64,000 nucleotides of DNA. Origin: Kumtagia yinganensis (GTDB lineage Bacteria > Pseudomonadota > Alphaproteobacteria > Rhizobiales > Rhizobiaceae). Of this stretch, positions 34,253 through 42,816 are shown piece by piece. Made by a program: the position numbers and the translations under genes. Under the pieces are notes generated by a model. The model had not been told where the DNA came from, made no database searches, and was given only the letters and a program-made list of their open reading frames with translations. Position 1 is the stretch's first letter. Every line of letters starts with the position of its first letter. The stretch covers positions 682,001 to 746,000 of the forward strand of contig NZ_JBEBMH010000001.1 in the NCBI RefSeq assembly GCF_040081985.1, read 5' to 3'.

Positions 34253-35719
34253 CTAACCTCCCATGAAATAGATTCTTCGCTTGGCCTTGTAGCTGGCCGG
34301 GTTGAAGTGCGACGCTAGCCAATCCTTCGTATCCGGCTTCAGATATCCCGCATCAGGATCGTGACGGTCGAGCGACGTCAGCTTTTTAACGAGGTAGCGC
34401 GCGTAGTGATGATCGAAAATGCGCATGAACTCGCCAAAATAGATATCGGCGACGCGCGTGTCATCGCAGATGACGATCATGTTCTCGTCATTGATTCTCT
34501 GGGACGGCTGACTGAAATTAGCCGAGCCCGTCACGACCAGGGGAGCATCGCCAAGCGGGTCGACAAGCATAAACTTATCGTGGATATAGTCATTTGAATT
34601 CAAAGGGTTATTTCGCTCTTTCGTGAAATTTGCGAGAGCGCCCTCACCAAGATAACCACCAGCGGCAAACAGTGTGTCGCGGTCCTGCCCAATAATTTCT
34701 CCGTCACCCAGATCATCGTCCTTGACGATATAGCGGAGCACATCGTTGTCCTGCGCGAGCACGCGCTGGAATAGCTTGTCGATGTTAAAGGCGACGGTAA
34801 AGCAGATGATGCGCGTCGCCTCGTTCATACGATCGGCGTACCATTGCAGCGTCTCGGTGCTGTCGGGCTGATCTCTGGCGCTGAATACTGGCGTAATGGA
34901 GCCCGGCAGCGGACGGCCATCCGGCAGCGGCGACTCGCGGCGATTGTGCGGCCGAATTCTGGTGGGCGTGAGATTGTCAGCCAGTCGTTTCCAATATCCG
35001 AGATAGGCTCTCGCGACGTCCTCATCCCAGACGATGTGGCCGACATTGGAATGGCCGAAGATGCCGCCCACCGAGATGTTGGTCGATCCGGTCCAGACGG
35101 CGACCGGGACATCATCCTTCAAAAGGACGATGAATTTGTTGTGACGAATACCTTCGCTCACCGTTCTAGGCACGACCGCGTTCATTTGACCAAGGCCGGC
35201 GCTGCTGATCGTCTGCTCATTGTCTTTCTTGTAATTGCTCTCAGCGTCATAGACGATCTTCACATCGGCGCCGGCCTCGACCGCCTTAGCGAAGGCATTT
35301 GCTACCGGTTGATAGTGAAATTCGTAGAGTGCGGCGCGTAGCGCATAGTGCCGATCCTCCGCCAATCCGATGAAACGCATCAGCGCTTCAAAGAGACCAC
35401 GCGACAGCCATTTCATCTCCGGGGAAGCCGGGTTCGCACCGTCCGGCATGGCGTTCTCGAAACGTCGGGCATAGGCTTGCGACCCGATTACTCCTCGGTT
35501 GAAGTAGATATCGTGGCGGGAACGTTCCGGCCCGGGCAATCCTTTCAGAAGGAATTCGGCCTCGGTTCGAACGTCTAAGATTACCGCGGATGCCTCGTCG
35601 AGGATGAGATTTTTGACTGAGCCATAGGTGGGCACAACTCGATACAGATAGGTTCTGTCCGACTGGGCGGTATAGTCGCCCCATTGAAACGACTGAATCG
35701 GATGGTCGGCTGTACTCAC
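34253..35719 (-). CDS. phospholipase D-like protein (C-terminal 488 codons after a nonsense codon)
   Basis: The frame has two HKD motifs: RHNKFIVLLKDD...WTGSTN (His 193, Lys 195) and IHDKFMLVDPLGD...TGSAN (His 380, Lys 382). Such proteins hydrolyse phosphodiesters in lipids or nucleic acids. The listed start is a GTG inside the fused reading GLPPGTPVSTADHPIQSFQW. An upstream in-frame segment (35765-35950) joins it through a single TAG at 35762-35764 and looks like the real N-terminus, so this is either a truncated product or the 3' part of a broken gene. There is no signal peptide. It lies between thyA and DUF4424, opposite to both. Confidence 0.75.
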   Translation of the reverse strand: MSTADHPIQSFQWGDYTAQSDRTYLYRVVPTYGSVKNLILDEASAVILDVRTEAEFLLKGLPGPERSRHDIYFNRGVIGSQAYARRFENAMPDGANPASPEMKWLSRGLFEALMRFIGLAEDRHYALRAALYEFHYQPVANAFAKAVEAGADVKIVYDAESNYKKDNEQTISSAGLGQMNAVVPRTVSEGIRHNKFIVLLKDDVPVAVWTGSTNISVGGIFGHSNVGHIVWDEDVARAYLGYWKRLADNLTPTRIRPHNRRESPLPDGRPLPGSITPVFSARDQPDSTETLQWYADRMNEATRIICFTVAFNIDKLFQRVLAQDNDVLRYIVKDDDLGDGEIIGQDRDTLFAAGGYLGEGALANFTKERNNPLNSNDYIHDKFMLVDPLGDAPLVVTGSANFSQPSQRINDENMIVICDDTRVADIYFGEFMRIFDHHYARYLVKKLTSLDRHDPDAGYLKPDTKDWLASHFNPASYKAKRRIYFMGG

Positions 35720-35761
35720 CGGAGTGCCCGGCGGGAGACCACGGTCCTTGTCCTTGAAGCG

Positions 35762-35950
35762 CTAAATGCTACGCATCCAGTACCGCTCGACGACGGCGCC
35801 AGCTTTAATCTCGCTCCGCTCTATCGCGAAACCCATCAATCCGGTCTTCTTGGCATCCTGCCCCGGCAAGAAATCCCAGGCAAGTATGACGACGTAAGTA
35901 CCGGCCACTGCCCTGACGCGCAGCACGCCACTTTCTGCAATATGACGCAT
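35762..35950 (-). pseudogene. N-terminal segment of the PLD-like gene, cut by a TAG
   Basis: This 62-codon frame runs from ATG 35950 (GAGGGG upstream, a good ribosome site) to TAG at 35762-35764. It reads MRHIAESGVLRVRAVAGTYV, VILAWDFLPG, FAIERSEIKAGAVVERYWMRSI, then the stop, and the same frame continues RFKDKDRGLPPGTPVSTADH into the PLD gene. The continuity across the stop shows one ancestral gene; a single change (for example AAG to TAG) would explain it. Confidence 0.72.
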
Positions 35951-36180
35951 GGCATTTTCCCCTCAAGCCTTTCGGTGATTATGGCAATTTTTGATACAGA
36001 TTGAAACAGTAACACGAATATTTATTGAATATTTGAAAGCGCAATTGGAGATAGACGCTCGGGTCGATCATCTTTCCCGCTATTCCAACCGCTTCGAAGC
36101 CGACGCAGCGATGATCCTTGATCGCAAGGTCGGACCTCGTATGGTGTAGTCCTCGTGAATCGGTGAGTTCTGGGGCAGAC

Positions 36181-37185
36181 ATGAATTACGGTTGTGTTGC
36201 GGCATGGCTGCTGTTGCTTGCGCCGCTACCTGCTTTGGCCAACGATTCCGTCGCGGGGCTCGGCGCCGGCGGCATCCTGCTCGGCCGCAGCGACGACATC
36301 GCCATGGAGCGCGAGGATTTGTTCATCTCGATGGACGAGGTGAAGGTCGACTATGTCTTCCGCAACCAGTCCGATAGGGATGTCGAGACGATCGTGGCGT
36401 TTCCGATGCCGGACATCGACGCCAATCCGCATGAGATGCCGCAGTTGCCGGACGACGCTTCCGACAATTTCCTCGGCTTTTCAGTGTCGGTCGATGGCGC
36501 GCCGGTCAAGCCGGAACTGGAGCAGCGGGCCGAGGCCGTGGGCCTCGACGTAACCGAGCTTCTCAAGGCGCAGGGCGTGCCGGTCAATCCTTTCGCCGAG
36601 CCGGTTTTTTCCGCACTGGAGAAGCTGCCGGAGGCCGTCGCGGCGGACTGGGTCGACCGCGGCATGGTGTTCATCGATTCCTACGATGACGGCTCCGGTT
36701 GGAAGAACGTGCGCACGCCGCTGTGGACGCTGAAATCCACCTATTGGTGGCGCACGAATTTTCCGGCCGGCAAGCCTGTCGCTGTGGCGCACCGCTACCG
36801 GCCGAGCGTCGGCGCCTCGGTCGGGCTGAATTTCTACAGCGGCGGCGCGTTTCAGGAGCCGTATCCGGACTACAAGCAGAGATACTGCTTCGACAAAAGT
36901 TTCGAGAACGCCGTCGTGAAGGCCAGGGACGGCAAGGATGGTTTTCCGCCTTTTTCGGAAAGCCGTCTGCAATATGTGCTGACGACCGGCGGCAACTGGG
37001 CGCTGGGCACGATCGGAAAATTCCACCTCACGGTCGACAAGGGCGATGCGAAAAACCTCGTCAGCTTTTGCGCCACGGGATTGAAGAAGACCGGACCGAC
37101 GCGGTTCGAGCTCGAGGCGACGGATTATTATCCGCAGCGCGACCTCGATATTTTGATCTTGGCGCCAAACGGCAAGGCGAACTGA
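36181..37185 (+). CDS. DUF4424 family exported protein
   Basis: This 334-residue protein has a signal peptide, MNYGCVAAWLLLLAPLPALAND, then the DUF4424 body: SVAGLGAGGILLGRSDDIAM, EREDLFISMDEVKVDYVFRN and the paired blocks YWWRTNFPAGKPVAVAHRYRPSVG and YCFDKSFENAVVKARDGKDG. Its function is unknown and its location should be periplasmic. Its TGA stop (37183-37185) overlaps the ATG of folA at 37185 by one base, so the two are co-translated. Confidence 0.88.
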   Translation: MNYGCVAAWLLLLAPLPALANDSVAGLGAGGILLGRSDDIAMEREDLFISMDEVKVDYVFRNQSDRDVETIVAFPMPDIDANPHEMPQLPDDASDNFLGFSVSVDGAPVKPELEQRAEAVGLDVTELLKAQGVPVNPFAEPVFSALEKLPEAVAADWVDRGMVFIDSYDDGSGWKNVRTPLWTLKSTYWWRTNFPAGKPVAVAHRYRPSVGASVGLNFYSGGAFQEPYPDYKQRYCFDKSFENAVVKARDGKDGFPPFSESRLQYVLTTGGNWALGTIGKFHLTVDKGDAKNLVSFCATGLKKTGPTRFELEATDYYPQRDLDILILAPNGKAN

Positions 37186-37715
37186 TGGATGTCACGATTT
37201 ATGCCGCGGTGGCGGGGAATGGCGTGATCGGACGCGAGGGCGGTTTGCCGTGGCGGCTGTCATCCGACCTGAAGCGCTTCAAGGCGACGACCATGGGCAA
37301 CCCCATCGTCATGGGCCGCAAGACCTGGGAGAGTTTTCCCAAAAAGCCCTTGCCGGGAAGGCTCAACATCGTGGTCAGCCGCGATGCCGCCTATCGCGCG
37401 GAAGGCGCGGAGGTGGTGACCTCGCTCAAGGATGCGCTGACGCTGGCCACCGCCAAGGGCCGCTGCATGGCCGCGGCGGAGGAGATCTGCATCGTCGGCG
37501 GCGGCGAGATCTACCGGCAGGCGATCGGCATCGCCGACAGGCTGAAGCTGACGCATGTGCTGGCCGATATCGACGGCGACACGCTGTTTCCCAATGTCGA
37601 CCCAGAAATCTGGGCGCTGGTTTCGGCGGAGGACCTGCCCGCCGGCGAAAAGGACAGCCATGCGACGCGCTACACTGTGTATGAGCGACGCGGCGGGAGC
37701 GGGCGTCAAGTCTAG
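37185..37715 (+). CDS. folA: dihydrofolate reductase
   Basis: This 176-residue enzyme reduces dihydrofolate to tetrahydrofolate with NADPH, recycling the product of thyA upstream. It shows IYAAVAGNGVIGREGGLPWRLSSDLKRFKATTMGNPIVMGRKTWES, the usual N-terminal half with the Trp/Asp-loop region, and IVGGGEIYRQAI, with LKLTHVLADIDGDTLFP. The overlap with DUF4424 fixes the start (ATG at 37185). Length is normal for chromosomal DHFR. Confidence 0.95.
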   Translation: MDVTIYAAVAGNGVIGREGGLPWRLSSDLKRFKATTMGNPIVMGRKTWESFPKKPLPGRLNIVVSRDAAYRAEGAEVVTSLKDALTLATAKGRCMAAAEEICIVGGGEIYRQAIGIADRLKLTHVLADIDGDTLFPNVDPEIWALVSAEDLPAGEKDSHATRYTVYERRGGSGRQV

Positions 37716-38005
37716 CATTTGCGTTGTCCTGCCCGTCGGGCATGTCCGGGCGCGGCGATCGTTTCGAAGCCGGCTTGCGGATCGGGCCTCTGCGAGACCC
37801 TAATGCCGCATTGTCGACGGCCGTTGCGGCGTGGCAAAAGCGTCGGCGACGGCAAATAACGGGGCGGTCGGGAGGTTTCCTGGTATTTTGACGCGGGTTT
37901 GATCGCGGCGGGCGCGGCCCGCGTTGAAAGCGTGACGGCGCAACCCTATACAAGGACCAACGACTGCATACGACGCCGCGCGGCGAGCGAAGCGAAAGGA
38001 ATTAG
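37716..38005. other. folA-hflK gap
   Basis: This 290-base GC-rich stretch shows no convincing gene, RNA or hairpin with a T-run. It should hold the promoter of the hflK operon, but I could not pick out a confident -35/-10 pair. AAAGGAATTAG just before 38006 is the ribosome site of hflK. Confidence 0.4.
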
Positions 38006-39112
38006 ATGCCCTGGAAGAATCAGAGCGGCGGCGGCGGTGGCCCATGGGGCGGCGGCGGCGGCAATGGCGGCGGCGGCGGGCCATGGGGGCAGGGGCCGCG
38101 CGGCCCGAGCGGCCCGCAAGGTTCTCCCCCCGATCTCGAGGACATCATCCGGCGCGGCCAGGATCGGCTCAAGAACGTTCTGCCGGGTGGCGGTGGCGCC
38201 AATCCGCTGATGTTCGCTATCATCGGCATCGTGATCTTCGTATTCTGGCTGTTCCAGGCGATCTACACCGTTCAGCCTGACGAACTCGCGGTCGAACTGC
38301 GCTTCGGCAAGCCGAAAGCGGAGATTTCCGAACCCGGCCTGCACTTCCATTGGTGGCCGATCGAAACGGTCGAGAAGGCCAAGACCGCCGAGCAACTGAT
38401 CAACATCCCGGAAGCGCGTGGCAATTCGAACACCGGCCTGATGCTGTCGGGCGACCAGAACATCGTCGATGTCCGCTTCTCCGTCGCCTATCAGGTCTCG
38501 GACCCGAGGGCCTATCTGTTCAATGTCGAGAACCCGGAAGAAATGCTGCGGCAGGTGGCCGAAAGCGCCATGCGCGAGGCGGTGGGCCGGCGCCCGGCGC
38601 AGGACATCTTCCGCGACGACCGCCAGGGCATCGCCGAGGCGGTGCGCACCAACATCCAGCAGACGATGGACGAATATGGCGCGGGCCTGACGGTCAATGC
38701 GATCTCGATCGAGGACGCCGCACCGCCGCGCGAGGTGGCCGATGCGTTCGAGGAGGTGCAGCGCGCTGAGCAGGACGAGGACCGTTTCGTCGAACAGGCG
38801 AACCAGTATTCGAACCAGAAGCTGGGTGCGGCCCGAGGCGATGCGGCGCAGATCCGCGAAGAGGCCGCTGCCTACAAGAACCGCATCGTGCAGGAGGCGG
38901 AAGGCGAGGCGCAACGCTTCATCTCCGTCTATGACGAATACGCAAAGGCTCCGGACGTGACGCGCAAGCGCCTTTACCTCGAAACCATGGAACGGGTCAT
39001 GCGCGACGCCAACAAGGTGATCGTGGAGCCCGGCAGCGGCCAGGGTGTCGTGCCGTATCTGCCGCTTCCAGAGCTGCAGAAGCGCGCCACGACCACCGGA
39101 GGGAGCAATTGA
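38006..39112 (+). CDS. hflK: HflK, FtsH-regulating SPFH protein
   Basis: This 368-residue protein has a Gly-rich N-terminal region (QSGGGGGPWGGGGGNGGGGG), one membrane helix (ANPLMFAIIGIVIFVFWLFQ) and an SPFH domain (YTVQPDELAVELRFGKPKAEISEPGLHFHWWPIE), then a coiled coil (VADAFEEVQRAEQDEDRFVEQANQYSN). HflK and HflC form a large cage around FtsH and moderate its proteolysis. The TGA stop (39110-39112) overlaps the hflC ATG by one base, giving tight coupling. Confidence 0.95.
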   Translation: MPWKNQSGGGGGPWGGGGGNGGGGGPWGQGPRGPSGPQGSPPDLEDIIRRGQDRLKNVLPGGGGANPLMFAIIGIVIFVFWLFQAIYTVQPDELAVELRFGKPKAEISEPGLHFHWWPIETVEKAKTAEQLINIPEARGNSNTGLMLSGDQNIVDVRFSVAYQVSDPRAYLFNVENPEEMLRQVAESAMREAVGRRPAQDIFRDDRQGIAEAVRTNIQQTMDEYGAGLTVNAISIEDAAPPREVADAFEEVQRAEQDEDRFVEQANQYSNQKLGAARGDAAQIREEAAAYKNRIVQEAEGEAQRFISVYDEYAKAPDVTRKRLYLETMERVMRDANKVIVEPGSGQGVVPYLPLPELQKRATTTGGSN

Positions 39113-40068
39113 TGTCGAACCGCCTTGCAGCCATTGGCGTCGTCGCCATCGTCGTGCTTTTCCTGATCTATTCGTCGGTGTTCGTGGTCAACGAACGGCA
39201 ACAGGCGATCGTCCTGCGCTTCGGCGAGATCGTCGACGTCAAGACCGAACCCGGCATCTATTTCAAGGCGCCTTTCGCCTTCATGGAAGCCGACAATGTG
39301 CAGATCATCGAGGACCGTGTCATGCGCTTCGACCTGGACGATATCCGCGTCCAGGTTTCGGGTGGCCGCTTCTACGAGGTCGACGCCTTCATTGCCTATC
39401 GCATCAACAACCCGCGCGTGTTCCGCTCGGCGGTGTCGGGCAGCATACCTCTGGCCGAGCAGCGGCTGCGCACCCGTTTCGACGCGGCCCTGCGCCGGGT
39501 CTACGGTCTTCGCGGCTTCGAGGCCGCCCTGTCGGAGGAGCGCGCCTCGATGATGCGCGAGGTGCGCGACCAGCTTCGTCCCGACGCGACCTCGCTCGGG
39601 CTGGAGATCGAGGACGTGCGCATCCGCCGTACCGACCTGACGCAGGAGGTCTCGCAGCAGACCTACGACCGCATGAAGGCCGAGCGCCTCGCCGAAGCCG
39701 AGCGGCTCAGGGCGCGCGGCAACGAGGCGGCGCAACGCATCCGCGCCCGCGCCGACCGCGAGGTCGTCGAGACCGTGGCGGAAGCCCGCAAGGAATCGGA
39801 AATCCTGCGGGGTGAGGGCGAGGCACAGCGAAGCGCGATCTTCGCCAATGCCTTCCAGCGCGATCCGGCCTTCTTCGAGTTCTACCGGTCGATGAACGCC
39901 TACGGCACAAGCCTCAACAGCCAGGGCACGACGATGCTGCTGACGCCGGATTCGGAGTTCTTCCGCTACTTCAACAATGCGCAGGGGACTCCGACCACCC
40001 CGTCGGCGGTGCCGGCTGTGCCTCCCGCCGCGCCGAGCCCGGCACCGGCAACCGGCACCGCGCAATAG
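39112..40068 (+). CDS. hflC: HflC, FtsH-regulating SPFH protein
   Basis: This 318-residue protein has an N-terminal membrane helix (LAAIGVVAIVVLFLIYSSVF), the SPFH block VVNERQQAIVLRFGEIVDVKTEPGIYFKAPF and a helical arm (AERLRARGNEAAQRIRARADREVVETVAEA) before the Pro/Ala-rich tail. It is the partner of HflK in the FtsH complex. The frame also opens one codon earlier at TTG, but the ATG at 39112 overlaps the hflK stop and matches the usual start. Confidence 0.95.
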   Translation: MSNRLAAIGVVAIVVLFLIYSSVFVVNERQQAIVLRFGEIVDVKTEPGIYFKAPFAFMEADNVQIIEDRVMRFDLDDIRVQVSGGRFYEVDAFIAYRINNPRVFRSAVSGSIPLAEQRLRTRFDAALRRVYGLRGFEAALSEERASMMREVRDQLRPDATSLGLEIEDVRIRRTDLTQEVSQQTYDRMKAERLAEAERLRARGNEAAQRIRARADREVVETVAEARKESEILRGEGEAQRSAIFANAFQRDPAFFEFYRSMNAYGTSLNSQGTTMLLTPDSEFFRYFNNAQGTPTTPSAVPAVPPAAPSPAPATGTAQ

Positions 40069-40076
40069 GCGTTGCC

Positions 40077-40262
40077 GTGAACGACTTCCTTGCCGCCATG
40101 GGCCTTGTCCTCGTCGTCGAGGGCCTGGTCTATGGCGGTTTTCCGGCTCTGGCGAAAAGGCTCGCCGCGGAAGTCCTGTCGATGTCGGAGAATACGCTGC
40201 GGGGCGGCGGCCTGGTCGCCATCGCCGCCGGCGTGGCCATCGTCTGGCTGGTGCGCGCGTAG
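40077..40262 (+). CDS. DUF2065 family small membrane protein
   Basis: This 61-residue protein has two hydrophobic segments (AAMGLVLVVEGLVYGGFPAL and GGGLVAIAAGVAIVWLVRA) and the DUF2065 pattern in VLVVEG and SENTLRGGGL. It starts at GTG and follows hflC by 8 bases. DUF2065 proteins are regularly found after hflC in alphaproteobacteria; the role is unknown, probably linked to the HflKC/FtsH membrane complex. Confidence 0.85.
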   Translation: MNDFLAAMGLVLVVEGLVYGGFPALAKRLAAEVLSMSENTLRGGGLVAIAAGVAIVWLVRA

Positions 40263-40461
40263 GCCGCCGCGCCGCGCTCTCACGCAACTTTGTGATTTTG
40301 CCGATAGGCAGAGCCGCAAACACGCCCTATTTCTTGTCCACGGTCGGTATTCGGGTGCTGCTGCCCGGCCCGAATATCAGCGCGCCTAACGTCTTGAACG
40401 AGCCGCGGGTTTTGCATTCCGCAGGACACGCAGGTTCCGTAAATTTCCGGAGAACGACTAC

Positions 40462-42072
40462 ATGAGCGCAACGTCCGTCGGTTCGGCCATCCGTAAGAGA
40501 CTGTACGCGACGACATCGGCCCTGCTTTCAGGGGTGCTCGTGGCGTCCTCATTCGCGCCGCTCGCGCTGGCGCAGGAGCAGGTGCAGCCGCCGGCCCAGA
40601 CGCAGCCCGCTCCCGCGCCGGCGGTGCAGCCTGCCCCGATCGCTCCGCCGCAGGTCCAACTCCAGCCCACGCACGGCCCGGCCTCGGTCGCCGATCTCGC
40701 CGAGCGCCTGCTCGGCGCGGTGGTCAACATCTCGACCACGCAGAACGTCAAGGGCACCGAGGCGCCGAACGCCGTGCCGATGCCGCAACTGCCGGAAGGC
40801 TCGCCCTTCCAGGACTTCTTCGACGACTTCTTCAAGAACCGCGAAGGCGAGGGTGGCCAGGGCGGCGGCGGCGGAAACCAGAAGGTGCAGTCGCTCGGCT
40901 CGGGTTTCGTGGTCGATGCGGAGCAGGGCATCGTCGTCACCAACAACCACGTGATCGCCGATGCCGACGAGATCGAGGTCAATTTCTCCGACGGTTCGAA
41001 GCTGAAGGCCGAACTGGTCGGCACCGACACCAAGACCGATATCGCTGTGCTGAAGGTCGATCCGAAGCTAAAGAAGCTCACGGCCGTGAAATTCGGCGAT
41101 TCCAACGTCATGCGCATCGGCGACTGGGTGATGGCGATCGGCAACCCGTTCGGCCTCGGCGGAACCGTGACCGTCGGCATCATCTCGGCGCGCAACCGCG
41201 ACATCAATGCCGGCCCCTATGACGACTTCATCCAGACCGACGCGGCGATCAACCGGGGCAATTCCGGCGGGCCGCTGTTCAACATGGAGGGCGAGGTCAT
41301 CGGCATCAACACGGCGATCATCTCGCCGTCGGGCGGGTCGATCGGCATCGGCTTCTCGATCCCGTCCGAACTCGCGATCGGCGTCGTCGATCAGCTTCGC
41401 CAGTTCGGCGAGACGCGGCGCGGTTGGCTCGGCGTTCGCATCCAACCGGTGACCGACGAGATCGCCGAGAGCCTCGGCATGGCCACCGCCAAGGGCGCTC
41501 TGGTCGCCGGCATCATCAAGGGCGGGCCGGTCGATAACGGCGTCATCCAGGCCGGCGACGTCATCATCAAGTTCGACGGCAAGGACGTGAAGGAAATGCG
41601 CGACCTGCCGCGCGTGGTGGCCGAAAGCCCGGTCGGCAAGGCCGTCGACGTGCTGATCGTGCGCAAGGGCGTCGAGCAGACGGTGAAGGTCACGCTCGGA
41701 CGGCTCGAGGATGGCGAGAAGCAGGCTTCCGCCGAGGAGAGTGCCGGCGAAGAGCAGGAACAGGCGGTGACCACGGCAACCGTGCTCGGCATGACGGTCG
41801 GCGAACTCAACGACGAGACGCGCAAGAAGTTCGAGATCGCCGGTGACGTTTCGGGCGTGGTGATCACCGAGGTCGAGCCGAAGTCGCTTGCTGCCGAGCG
41901 CGGCATCCTTGCCGGCGAGGTGATCACCGAGATTGCGCAGGAATCGGTGGCGTCGCCGAAGGATGTGATGGACCGTATCGGTGCGCTGAAAGAGCAGGGC
42001 CGAAAGAACGCCCTGCTGATGCTGGCGTCGAAGTCAGGCGAACTGAGGTTCGTGACGCTGCGGATGGATTGA
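40462..42072 (+). CDS. degP: Do/DegP-type periplasmic serine protease
   Basis: This 536-residue protein has a signal peptide (to about SFAPLALAQ), then a trypsin-like domain with catalytic His 163 (TNNHVIAD), Asp 193 (KTDIAVLKV) and Ser 268 (NRGNSGGPLF). Two PDZ domains follow (RRGWLGVRIQPVTDEIAESL; DVSGVVITEVEPKSLAAERG). It degrades or refolds damaged envelope proteins. The Pro/Gln-rich stretch QVQPPAQTQPAPAPAVQPAP lies between signal and protease. Its position after hflKC-DUF2065 is conserved in Rhizobiales and suggests shared envelope quality control. Confidence 0.95.
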   Translation: MSATSVGSAIRKRLYATTSALLSGVLVASSFAPLALAQEQVQPPAQTQPAPAPAVQPAPIAPPQVQLQPTHGPASVADLAERLLGAVVNISTTQNVKGTEAPNAVPMPQLPEGSPFQDFFDDFFKNREGEGGQGGGGGNQKVQSLGSGFVVDAEQGIVVTNNHVIADADEIEVNFSDGSKLKAELVGTDTKTDIAVLKVDPKLKKLTAVKFGDSNVMRIGDWVMAIGNPFGLGGTVTVGIISARNRDINAGPYDDFIQTDAAINRGNSGGPLFNMEGEVIGINTAIISPSGGSIGIGFSIPSELAIGVVDQLRQFGETRRGWLGVRIQPVTDEIAESLGMATAKGALVAGIIKGGPVDNGVIQAGDVIIKFDGKDVKEMRDLPRVVAESPVGKAVDVLIVRKGVEQTVKVTLGRLEDGEKQASAEESAGEEQEQAVTTATVLGMTVGELNDETRKKFEIAGDVSGVVITEVEPKSLAAERGILAGEVITEIAQESVASPKDVMDRIGALKEQGRKNALLMLASKSGELRFVTLRMD

Positions 42073-42090
42073 CGTTCGTTCGCGTCGATC

Positions 42091-42134
42091 TATATCAACA
42101 TAGTATATCCCATGGGATATACTATGTTGATATA
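42091..42134. promoter_or_regulatory. perfect 44-bp palindrome over the start of the PIN gene
   Basis: The sequence at 42091-42134 is an exact inverted repeat without a loop, centred on CCATGG (left arm begins TATATCAACATAGTATATCC). Its last base is the A of the toxin ATG. A TTGACG box at 42069-42074 lies 16 bases before TATATC, so the palindrome would overlap the -10, the transcript start and the start codon. It is probably the operator of the toxin-antitoxin pair and, in RNA, a hairpin that could hide the start codon. Confidence 0.8.
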
Positions 42135-42559
42135 TGAAGCGCATTGTCTTGGACACGAACGTTGTGACGGCAGGATTGCGCAGTCGCCATGGTGGGTCTT
42201 TCGCGGTCCTGCAGTTAAACGCGAATCGACGGCTTCGCCCGTTGGTGACAACGGCCCTGTTCCTCGAATATGAGGCTGTGCTGAATCGTCCTGAACAGGG
42301 TGCGGTTCATGGGCTGTCTTCAGTGGAAGTGGATCGTTTGCTGGGAGGCCTTGCGGCTTTGTCAGAACCCGTGGACGTTCATTTTCTCTGGCGTCCCCAG
42401 TTGAACGATCCCAAAGACGAGATGGTGCTGGAGGCAGCCATCAACGGCAAGGCCGATGCCTTGGTGACGTACAATCGTCGGGACTTTGTCGCTGCGGCGG
42501 AGCGCTTCGACATCAGTATCCTTAGTCCGGCAGAGCTTTTGAAAGGATTGTGGACATGA
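42134..42559 (+). CDS. PIN-domain toxin
   Basis: This 141-residue PIN ribonuclease has the acidic catalytic residues visible as IVLDTNVVTAGL (Asp 6), LEYEAVLNRPEQG (Glu), DPKDEMVLEAAINGKADALV and TYNRRDF (Asp). This is the 'putative toxin-antitoxin system, PIN family' group rather than VapC of the tRNA-cleaving type. The antitoxin follows with a 4-base overlap (ATGA at 42556-42559). A ribosome site is poor: only GGGA about 18 bases upstream, inside the palindrome. Confidence 0.9.
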   Translation: MKRIVLDTNVVTAGLRSRHGGSFAVLQLNANRRLRPLVTTALFLEYEAVLNRPEQGAVHGLSSVEVDRLLGGLAALSEPVDVHFLWRPQLNDPKDEMVLEAAINGKADALVTYNRRDFVAAAERFDISILSPAELLKGLWT

Positions 42560-42816
42560 GCAAGGCGACCTATCCGCTAAAACTTCCGCTGTCGATCAAG
42601 GAAGCAGCCGCCCGTCTCGCCAAGGCTGATGGCGTGTCGCTGAACCAGTGGATTGCCTCGGCCGTCGCGCAGAAGGTTGGCGCCGTTGAGACTGCCGCCG
42701 ATTCCCTGCGACGCAGAGCAGGGAGTGCCTCCGCCGACGATTTTTCGGACATGCTGAAGAAGATTCCCGCTGGTCCCGTGGACACCGGCGATGAACTTCC
42801 AGCCGATTGGCACTGA
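42556..42816 (+). CDS. RHH-type antitoxin of the PIN toxin
   Basis: This 86-residue protein, MSKATYPLKLPLSIKEAAAR then LAKADGVSLNQWIASAVAQKVG, has the strand-helix-helix of HicB/Arc-like repressors with a C-terminal tail (ADDFSDMLKKIPAGPVDTGD) likely to wrap the toxin. Toxin first, antitoxin second, with a 4-base overlap, is the less common order. It most likely binds the palindrome at 42091-42134. GGACATG precedes the start. Confidence 0.88.
   Translation: MSKATYPLKLPLSIKEAAARLAKADGVSLNQWIASAVAQKVGAVETAADSLRRRAGSASADDFSDMLKKIPAGPVDTGDELPADWH

Noticed and set aside
38020..38110. GGC-rich tandem repeat
   Set aside because: It encodes the Gly-rich N-terminus normal for HflK and is not an independent repeat.
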